From: Mycolicibacterium vinylchloridicum
Lineage (GTDB): Bacteria > Actinomycetota > Actinomycetes > Mycobacteriales > Mycobacteriaceae
Assembly (NCBI RefSeq): GCF_013404075.1
Contig: NZ_JACBJQ010000044.1
Span: 1 to 45,618, forward strand
Length of the DNA stretch: 45,618 nucleotides
Direction: 5' to 3'
Below the pieces are notes generated by a model that had not been told where the DNA came from, did not search any database, and saw only the letters and a list, made by a program, of their open reading frames with translations. The translations under genes were made by a program, and so were the position numbers. Shown piece after piece: positions 39,788-45,618 of the stretch. Within the stretch, counting starts at the first letter, position 1. Every line of letters begins with the position of its first letter.

Positions 39788-42160
39788 CTAGATCATCTCC
39801 TTCGCGGTGAGCCACCGCATGATCGGCCAGCCGGCGAACACCGGCAGCCAACACGTCAGCACCCGGTACAGGAGCACCGCGGGTACCCCGACGGCCGCGG
39901 GCACGCCGAAGGCGGCGAGGCCACCGATCAGAGCCGCCTCCACCGCGCCGACGCCACCGGGTGTGGGTGCCGCCGACGCGAGGGTGCCACCGACCATCGT
40001 CACGATGGTCACCGTGACGAACGTCGTGTCACCGCCGAAAGCTTCGATGCTGGCCCACAGCACCAGCGCCATTCCCAGAGTCGTTGTGGCGCAACCCAGC
40101 ACGATGATCGCCAGCCGTTTGGGTTCACGGATCAGCTCGAGCAACTCGGTGCCGACCTCCTGGATGCGCGGGCGGACCGCCGTACCCAGCCAGCGGCGTG
40201 CGCGCGGCACCAACAGGAAGGTGCCCAGAATGCCCAGTGCGACGCCGCCGATCAGGTAGAGCAGTGTGGTGCTCGGCACGAAATGGGACAGGTCGGCGGT
40301 GGCGCCGGCGGCGACGCTGAAGAAGATCAGCAGGGTCACATGGGTGATCACCTGCACGGCCTGCTGTAGTGCGACGGCCGCGGTGGCCCGCAGCGCCCCC
40401 AGTCCGCCCTTCTGAAGGAAACGTGTGGACAGGGCCAGCCCGCCGACCCCGGCCGGCGTGGTGGTCGCGGCGAAGGTGTTGGCGAACTGCATGATGACCA
40501 GGTTGCCGAAACGCACAAGCCCGGAAGCACAGGCCCACAATGCCGCTGCCGCACCGACATACGTCAGCGCGGACACGGCCAGCCCGAGCAGCGCCCACCA
40601 CCAGTTCGCGTTGCGCAGCTCGTTGAAGAAGGTCGGCACCGTACTGATGAACGGATACGCGACGTAGACGAGTGCGACGAGCAGCACCAGCTGGATCACC
40701 TGTTTGCGGGTGAAGCGGGTGATGGTCTCCGTCTTGATCTCGTCGGCCCCGGTCTGCCGCTTCACCTCGTCGCGCGCGGCGGCCATGACGGCTTTGGGAT
40801 CGTTGACCGACTTGCGAATTCGCGCCGGAACCGCCGCCCTGGTGAGACGGCGCGACGCGTCGAGAACGGTCTGGATGCCCAAGATGTCGACGGCGGCCTG
40901 GACGGCCGGCTCGGCGCCGAACCGATCGGTCGTCGTCACCAGCAGCTGCGCGATATCCGATTGCAGCTGTTCATCGGTCGCCCCGTATTCCGAACTGCCG
41001 AAGCCGCCGAACAACACCTTGCCCGACTCGACCGTCATCTCTTTGAAACGTAGGTCGCCATGGGCGATCTGGTGCTGGTGCAGTACACCGAGCGAACCCC
41101 AGATCGTGGTGACGAGAGCGTCATCGCACGCGGTTGAAATCGGGGTGCCGAGCGGCCGTGTGTGCGCGTACAGCGTCCACCCGCGCTCCAGCGCCGCGAC
41201 GACCATCGTGGTGGTGTTGGACACGCCCAGATCGCCGACCGCGATCGTCATCAGCGCGCGGTGCTCGACCGCGCGGCGCATCGAAGCCTGCAGCGGTGCC
41301 GTCTCGGCGTCGCGCAGAATCAGCCACCGCCAGAACTGGCGCATCGCGCCGCCGCTGCGTTGATTCGGTCCATACATCTCGACGACCACGCGTGCGCCGG
41401 CGTCGTCGGCCGCCGTCAACTCCAACGGGCCGGCGCCGGCCGGACGGACCACCGTCAGCGAGGTCACCAGGAATCCTCTGCGGGACAACGCGCGCACCGC
41501 GCCGTCGAGGGGCACCTCGAGTCCTGGGGTACCGACCACCCAGACCGTCAGGGCGCCGACGAACCAGCCGACCGCGAGGCCCAGCAGTGAGCGGGCCGGA
41601 ACCACCGCACTGACCGCGAGGTGAATCGGCACGAAGGCCAGCAACAGAGTCCACCACCATCGGCGCCAGCGCGCCGGCAGCCACGGCCCGGAGACCGTCA
41701 AGACAGCGGCGAGCATCGCGATCCAGCGGGGATCGTCGAGGAACTGCGACAGGGTGCTCGACAGCCGCTCGGAAAGGTCGAAATGCCAGCGGGGGGCGGC
41801 GATACCGTTGCCGCTGATCGACAGCGAGAACACCGCCAGGAACCCGGCGGCCGCATACGCCGCGAACAACTTCCACTGCCGTGCGGCGATGAGCCCGATC
41901 AGGATCACGAACGGTAGTGCCAGGATCGCGATGCCGTAGGCCAGATAGACCAGGTTGGATTGGGTGGGGGTGAGTACCCCGACGATCCGCGATACCGACT
42001 TCTCCAGCCCGACCCAGTCGTTGCGGGTGATCAGCGAGCTGGTGATGATGACGGCCAGGACGACGGTCGCCAGCCCGAGCCGCACGATGTCGTTGGTCCG
42101 TCGAGCCAGCGGGAGCAGCACGTCGCCGGAAACGGCAACCTCACGCCCGTCGACTCGCAT
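39788..42160 (-). CDS. flippase-like (UPF0104/LPG-synthase-TM) membrane protein with kinase-like middle domain
   Basis: A 790-residue protein in three parts. Residues 25-210 have about six hydrophobic segments. Residues 225-470 are soluble and kinase-like: HQIAHGDLRFKEMTV resembles a catalytic loop (HGDLR about 367-371) and GGFGSSEYG (about 385-393) sits where DFG would be, with a later SDIAQLL. Residues 490-790 form an UPF0104-type membrane domain related to the flippase half of MprF. The loop lacks the usual Asn and the DFG Asp is Gly, suggesting a pseudokinase or divergent kinase. It could move a lipid and sense a ligand, but this is inference. Confidence 0.82.
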   Translation of the reverse strand: MRVDGREVAVSGDVLLPLARRTNDIVRLGLATVVLAVIITSSLITRNDWVGLEKSVSRIVGVLTPTQSNLVYLAYGIAILALPFVILIGLIAARQWKLFAAYAAAGFLAVFSLSISGNGIAAPRWHFDLSERLSSTLSQFLDDPRWIAMLAAVLTVSGPWLPARWRRWWWTLLLAFVPIHLAVSAVVPARSLLGLAVGWFVGALTVWVVGTPGLEVPLDGAVRALSRRGFLVTSLTVVRPAGAGPLELTAADDAGARVVVEMYGPNQRSGGAMRQFWRWLILRDAETAPLQASMRRAVEHRALMTIAVGDLGVSNTTTMVVAALERGWTLYAHTRPLGTPISTACDDALVTTIWGSLGVLHQHQIAHGDLRFKEMTVESGKVLFGGFGSSEYGATDEQLQSDIAQLLVTTTDRFGAEPAVQAAVDILGIQTVLDASRRLTRAAVPARIRKSVNDPKAVMAAARDEVKRQTGADEIKTETITRFTRKQVIQLVLLVALVYVAYPFISTVPTFFNELRNANWWWALLGLAVSALTYVGAAAALWACASGLVRFGNLVIMQFANTFAATTTPAGVGGLALSTRFLQKGGLGALRATAAVALQQAVQVITHVTLLIFFSVAAGATADLSHFVPSTTLLYLIGGVALGILGTFLLVPRARRWLGTAVRPRIQEVGTELLELIREPKRLAIIVLGCATTTLGMALVLWASIEAFGGDTTFVTVTIVTMVGGTLASAAPTPGGVGAVEAALIGGLAAFGVPAAVGVPAVLLYRVLTCWLPVFAGWPIMRWLTAKEMI

Positions 42161-42220
42161 CGGTGAAACTTATCCCGAGAAGTCCCGGGCAGGTCTCATT
42201 GGTGCCTGCCGGGCGATGCG

Positions 42221-42766
42221 TCAGACGAAGCCGAGGTAGCCCAGCAGCGCGGCGGCGCCGACCACGATCAGCGGATTGGTCTTGGTCCGGACGAAGATCA
42301 GGGTGGCGACGCCGGTGATGAGATAGGCCCGCCAGTCGTGGTCGGCCGCCTTGCTCATGACCACCGAGCTGGCCAGGATCAGCCCCACGGTCAGCGGCGC
42401 GAAACCCTTCTCCACGGCGGACCGCAGCTTCGATTTCTGCGCCTTCTGCCAGGACATGGTGATCAGATACATCAGCCCCGCGGCAGGCACCACCATCGCG
42501 ATCGTCGCGAGCACGCCGCCGACAACGCCGCCGAACACCCCGGCCACGCTCAGCCCCGCGGCGTACCCGACCAGCGAGACGATCAGGATGCTCGGCCCGG
42601 GCGCAGCCTGCGAGATCGAGAAGATGTCGGCGAATTGGGAGTTCGTCAGCCAGTGGTGGCCGGTCACCGCCTGCAGATGCATGTCCGGCAGCACGGTGTT
42701 GCCGCCGCCGATCGACAGCAGCGACAGCGAGCCGAACATCCCGATCAGTGCGAGGAAGGTCTTCAT
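42221..42766 (-). CDS. chromate transporter family protein, second half
   Basis: A 181-residue membrane protein of the CHR family: SLSLLSIGGGNTVLPDMHLQAV near the N-terminus, then FADIFSISQAAPGPSILIVSLVGY, followed by four to five hydrophobic helices. In short-chain CHR systems two half-size proteins pair to form the transporter. Its ATG overlaps the stop of the first half (ATGA). Usually linked to chromate efflux, but the physiological anion is unproven here. Confidence 0.88.
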   Translation of the reverse strand: MKTFLALIGMFGSLSLLSIGGGNTVLPDMHLQAVTGHHWLTNSQFADIFSISQAAPGPSILIVSLVGYAAGLSVAGVFGGVVGGVLATIAMVVPAAGLMYLITMSWQKAQKSKLRSAVEKGFAPLTVGLILASSVVMSKAADHDWRAYLITGVATLIFVRTKTNPLIVVGAAALLGYLGFV

Positions 42767-43350
42767 GCCTGGACCGGCTCTGGGTCCGGTTCGGGTTTCT
42801 TGCGCGGCCAGGCCCAGATCAGGCTCAGCGGCGCCAGGATCGCCAGCGTCGTCAACAACGGCCAGCGCATCAACCCGTTGAGGACGAAGGCGGCCAGGAA
42901 GAAGGCGATCGGCATGATGCCCTTGAGGCACTTCTGGCCGGTCTGGATCACCATCGCCAGAGTCAGGGCGACGGCGGCGGCCGAGGCGCCGTGCAGGGCG
43001 CCCTTCACCGCAGGCACCTCTTTGAAGGTGAAGTAGACGAAGCCCAGGGTGAGGACGATCGCAACCGGTATCAGGCAGAGTCCGATCAACGCGGCGACCG
43101 CGCCGGCGAGGCCCTTCATCTTGGTTCCGACGAAGACCGCCAGATTCACTTGATTGGCGCCGGGGACGATCCGGCACATCGTCATGGCGGACAGGAACTC
43201 CTCCTCGCCCAGCCATTTCTTCTCGACGACGATGACCTCACGCGACCATGCCCCCAAGCCGCCGCCGAACGACGCCAGCGCTATGTGGTTGAACGTGCGG
43301 GCGATCTCCAGCAGGGAGACCTTCTCCAGGGTTGGGCCCGGCTCACTCAT
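42763..43350 (-). CDS. chromate transporter family protein, first half
   Basis: A 195-residue CHR-type half transporter with the signature ALASFGGGLGAWSREVIVVEKKWLGEEEFLSA and the Pro-containing MCRIVPGANQVNLAVFVG, then about five hydrophobic segments. The ATG at 43350 begins just before the conserved part (SEPGPTLEKVSLLEIARTFNHIA). It overlaps the 3' end of the PLD gene by 8 bp, so the three genes form one operon. Confidence 0.88.
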   Translation of the reverse strand: MSEPGPTLEKVSLLEIARTFNHIALASFGGGLGAWSREVIVVEKKWLGEEEFLSAMTMCRIVPGANQVNLAVFVGTKMKGLAGAVAALIGLCLIPVAIVLTLGFVYFTFKEVPAVKGALHGASAAAVALTLAMVIQTGQKCLKGIMPIAFFLAAFVLNGLMRWPLLTTLAILAPLSLIWAWPRKKPEPDPEPVQA

Positions 43351-44332
43351 GGACCAGATCATGGTCATGCGGGAACTCGTCCTCGACGGGACGGTTCTGC
43401 TCCAGTGGGTCCGGCGGCTCGTAGTGATTGGAAATCTGCCAGTCGCTCTTGAAGACCGCTTTGAGTCGAGCCACAACCTCCGGGTCGTCGGTGGTGATGC
43501 CGAGCTCGCGGCGCAAGTCGAAAGCGCTGCGATCGATGTTCATCGACCCGACCAGAACCTCTCTGCCGTCGACGATCAACAACTTGGCGTGCACCCGCAG
43601 ATTCTTCTGCTTGCGGACCTCGACGCCGAAGCGGCGCAGCGTCCGAAGAGAGGCGAACGTATCGAGGATGTCCCATTCGCTGATGCCGTGCTTGCCCCCG
43701 CACAACACCCGCACCCTCACCCCACGGTGGGCGGCGGCCGCGATGTGGTCGAGGATCACGGCGTCCACGTACTTCGGGTGTTGGATGTACAGCTTGCGTT
43801 CTGCGGTGTCGATGAATCGAGCCATGTGGTAGCGCGAATTGGAGTTACTCCACAGCAGTCCTTCGTATCGGGGCGGTGTGAAGTCGCGATGCTCCCAGTC
43901 GGCGTTGAAGACGTCGATGATCTGTGCCACATGCTGCGGGTCGTGCGTGATGATCCCGTAGTCGCGGGTGAGCGTGAAGTACTTGATCATCAGGTTGTAG
44001 GTGGCGACCATGGCGGCGCTGTCGTCGACGACGATCGACTTCTCATGCGTCACATAGAATTTGGGGCTGGACCACTGAACGTCGATGCCGGCGTTCTTGA
44101 GTTCTTCATAGCTCTCGTCGTTCGCCCGGTCACCGCCCGAACGCTGCGGGTTGAGCATGATCCGGACGTCGACGCCGGCCTTCTTCCGATCGATCGCAGC
44201 TGCGATCAAGCTGGGCTCGGTGAAGGTGAATTGCTTTATCAGAAGCGAGCTTTGCGCGCTCATGATGAATTCTCGGACTGGGTCCACACCGTCGTCTGGC
44301 TCGACGATCACGCGCGGGGCGTTTGCAGGCAT
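43343..44332 (-). CDS. phospholipase D-like (cardiolipin-synthase-type) protein
   Basis: A 329-residue protein with two HKD-type motifs: FYVTHEKSIVVDDSAAMVATYN (about 93-114) and LRVHAKLLIVDGREVLVGSMNID (about 250-272), as in PLD-superfamily phosphatidyltransferases and nucleases. There are no transmembrane segments at the N-terminus, unlike canonical cardiolipin synthases. First gene of an operon with the two chromate-transporter halves. TAGCAT lies nine bases before the ATG as a possible -10. Whether it acts on lipid or nucleic acid is open. Confidence 0.88.
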   Translation of the reverse strand: MPANAPRVIVEPDDGVDPVREFIMSAQSSLLIKQFTFTEPSLIAAAIDRKKAGVDVRIMLNPQRSGGDRANDESYEELKNAGIDVQWSSPKFYVTHEKSIVVDDSAAMVATYNLMIKYFTLTRDYGIITHDPQHVAQIIDVFNADWEHRDFTPPRYEGLLWSNSNSRYHMARFIDTAERKLYIQHPKYVDAVILDHIAAAAHRGVRVRVLCGGKHGISEWDILDTFASLRTLRRFGVEVRKQKNLRVHAKLLIVDGREVLVGSMNIDRSAFDLRRELGITTDDPEVVARLKAVFKSDWQISNHYEPPDPLEQNRPVEDEFPHDHDLVHE

Positions 44333-44403
44333 AGGTTTCGGATGCTAGCACCAGAACCTGCCGGAAACTTTGCCGTTGGGTGAATGTCGTGGGCGCGTCG
44401 CGG

Positions 44404-45021
44404 TCACGGCGCGGGCGCGGGACCAGCCGGGTCTGCCAGGCCAAACCCCAGTCCGGGCGGCACGTTGGTCTCGGGGCCCGGAGCGGTACCCGGCAGCGGT
44501 TCGCCGAGTTGCTCGTAGGGGACTTGGCCGAGCAACGCGCCGTCGAGCGAACCGCCCTGATACATCTCGTGCAGGCGCTGCAGGAACGCCAGCCGTCCGG
44601 TACCCGGCGCATCGGCCGACGGGCCGATGCCTGCGTCCGGGACACCCTCGCCCGGCGCGGCGGGGGTCACGTTCTGCGGCAGCAGATATTGGCTGTCGAA
44701 GGCATGCAGATCCGGGATCGCGACGACACCCGGTGCTCCCGGCGCCGACGGAATCGGGTTCTGCCCCAGCAGAAGTCCGGGTGCGTAGGCCGACAGATCG
44801 GGCAGCCCCAGCGGTCCCGCGGCAGGTGCGCCGGCCTGGCCGAGTGCGCTGCCGACAGTCGAGGCGGGCGCAATGTATCCGGCCGGCGGGGCGGGCGGAA
44901 TCGCGGGATCGTCCTGGCCGGGATCTGCCAGTGCAGTTGCCGCTCCGGCCAGCGCGATACCGATCGCGGTCGACGCGACGAGCACCAGCCTCGTCGCCGA
45001 CGTCCGATCGTGTGGGCTCAT
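44404..45021 (-). CDS. secreted Ala/Pro-rich protein, first of two tandem paralogues
   Basis: A 205-residue exported protein: signal peptide RLVLVASTAIGIALAGAATALA (cleavage near residue 32), then a low-complexity Pro/Ala/Gly body. It ends with LAFLQRLHEMYQGGSLDGALLG and GQVPYEQLGEPLPGTAPGPE. The ATG at 45021 has GGGGAGCGGG upstream. The same arrangement (GYIAP..., LLLGQNPIPSAP, QLGEPLPGTAP) is found in the adjacent gene, so they are tandem duplicates. No enzymatic motif seen; likely a cell-envelope or secreted structural protein. Confidence 0.75.
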   Translation of the reverse strand: MSPHDRTSATRLVLVASTAIGIALAGAATALADPGQDDPAIPPAPPAGYIAPASTVGSALGQAGAPAAGPLGLPDLSAYAPGLLLGQNPIPSAPGAPGVVAIPDLHAFDSQYLLPQNVTPAAPGEGVPDAGIGPSADAPGTGRLAFLQRLHEMYQGGSLDGALLGQVPYEQLGEPLPGTAPGPETNVPPGLGFGLADPAGPAPAP

Positions 45022-45106
45022 CCCGCTCCCCTCGTGGCCTCGGTCCTCGTCACACCGTAGTCGGCGACGGGACCGGCGACGTCGAGAACGGCGGCGAGGA
45101 CGCGAA

Positions 45107-45618
45107 TCAGCCCGCCGGTGCGGGGGCAGGCGGCGGTAGCGGCAACGCGGGGTCTGCCGGTATCGGGGGCGCTCCGGGAGGCGGCGGCGCCGCCGGATCC
45201 GGCAGGAACTGTTCGGGTCCGGCCGGGATGTTGATTCCCGGCGCCGGTGCGGTTCCAGGTAACGGCTGCCCGAGCTGGTCGGCCGGCATACGGCCCAGTG
45301 CGCCGTGCAGGAAGGCGTGCACACCCTTCCACTGATTCACCCTGGCGAACGGGCCGTCCGCTCCCGGTCCCAGTTGATACGGGGACGTCTGATCAGGGGT
45401 CGGCATGCCGTTGTTCTGCGCCATCAACAACCCAGCGCCGTTGAGGATGTCGGCGCCGGGCGGCGCCGCGGGTGCGGTGCCCGCCAGCGCCGGGGCGGGC
45501 GTTTGTCCGAGCAGCAGCTGGTTGCCTGCGGGACCGCCGAGGATGTCTGCAAATCCGTTGAGCGAATCCGTGATGGTTCCCTGCGGGGGGATGAAGCCCT
45601 GCGGGGCCGGGGGCGGTG
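45107..45618 (-). CDS. secreted Ala/Pro-rich protein, second paralogue (5' end beyond the window)
   Basis: An open frame running off the window edge, so the N-terminus is missing. Visible residues include GFIPPQGTITDSLNG, NQLLLGQTPAPALAG, VNQWKGVHAFLHGALGRMPADQ and LGQPLPGTAPAPGINIPAG. These align in order with segments of the neighbouring secreted protein. The in-frame ATG and TTG codons near 45424-45430 are internal, because the paralogous region extends upstream of them. The gap to the neighbour is 85 bp. Confidence 0.7.
   Translation of the reverse strand, partial: PPPAPQGFIPPQGTITDSLNGFADILGGPAGNQLLLGQTPAPALAGTAPAAPPGADILNGAGLLMAQNNGMPTPDQTSPYQLGPGADGPFARVNQWKGVHAFLHGALGRMPADQLGQPLPGTAPAPGINIPAGPEQFLPDPAAPPPPGAPPIPADPALPLPPPAPAPAG

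Noticed and set aside
45107..45430. Treating the TTG/ATG near 45424-45430 as the start of the last secreted protein.
   Set aside because: The frame stays open to the window edge and the upstream part aligns with the N-terminal body of the neighbouring paralogue, so these codons are internal.
1..45618. CRISPR arrays, prophage genes or retron-like units.
   Set aside because: No regularly spaced repeats, no Cas, integrase, phage structural or reverse transcriptase signatures were seen.

Overview
The window looks like chromosome from a rapidly growing mycobacterium (Mycolicibacterium type). It is GC-rich and opens with the end of an rRNA operon. It then follows the gene order known from Mycobacterium tuberculosis Rv1316c to Rv1343c almost gene for gene (ogt, ada-alkA, membrane cyclase, nucS, Rv1322, methylmalonyl-CoA epimerase, fadA4, Rv1324-like, glgB, glgE, glgP, dinG, pncB1, clpS, Rv1332-like, Rv1333-like, mec, cysO, cysM, rhomboid, murI, Rv1339-like, rph, rdgB, Rv1342c-like, lprD-like). 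An MspA-family porin gene, a family typical of fast growers, supports this. Species cannot be named from the sequence alone.

Region by region. 1-175: 5S rRNA and a strong hairpin terminator. 200-6366 (minus): a small GAP/SfLAP membrane protein, the ogt/ada-alkA alkylation repair pair, an HD-domain protein, a GlxA-type AraC regulator and a HAMP adenylate cyclase. 6416-10489: nucS mismatch endonuclease, a small Rv1322-like protein, methylmalonyl-CoA epimerase, a thiolase, a DUF3817 membrane protein and a cysteine-less thioredoxin/TPR protein. 10493-17594: the alpha-glucan block glgB-glgE (minus) facing away from glgP (plus). 17714-20311: MspA-like porin, a DUF3887 protein and a zinc-protease lipoprotein. 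20392-23699 (minus): dinG and pncB1. 23766-31275 (plus): a long, tightly overlapped run clpS, DUF2017, P1 peptidase, mec, cysO, cysM, rhomboid, murI, cAMP phosphodiesterase-like, rph, rdgB. 31327-33519: an MFS exporter converging on a DUF3817/LprD-like pair.

From 33615 the synteny stops and the region is accessory: tRNA-Leu(UAG) with an RtcB RNA ligase gene 49 bp behind it, a complete IS110-family element, a glyoxalase-fold gene whose start codon abuts the element, two or three tiny membrane or hypothetical proteins, a CocE/NonD-type lipoprotein hydrolase, a large flippase-like membrane protein with a kinase-like middle domain, a PLD-family protein with a two-gene chromate transporter, and two tandem secreted Ala/Pro-rich paralogues, the last one cut by the window edge.

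The best candidate for something new is the IS110 element at about 35006-36290. Its left non-coding end can be folded into a three-hairpin RNA laid out like the IS621 bridge RNA. The two internal loops carry four short segments that match, each in the orientation bridge RNAs are known to use, the left flank (9/9), right flank (8/9), right element end (6/6) and left element end (6/6). Other points worth following are a CysO sulfur carrier with two extra residues after its diglycine, an rdgB frame with only a CTG available as start, a ten-codon cistron bridging glgE and glgB by double ATGA overlaps, and a palindrome-rich region in front of a 27-residue membrane peptide.
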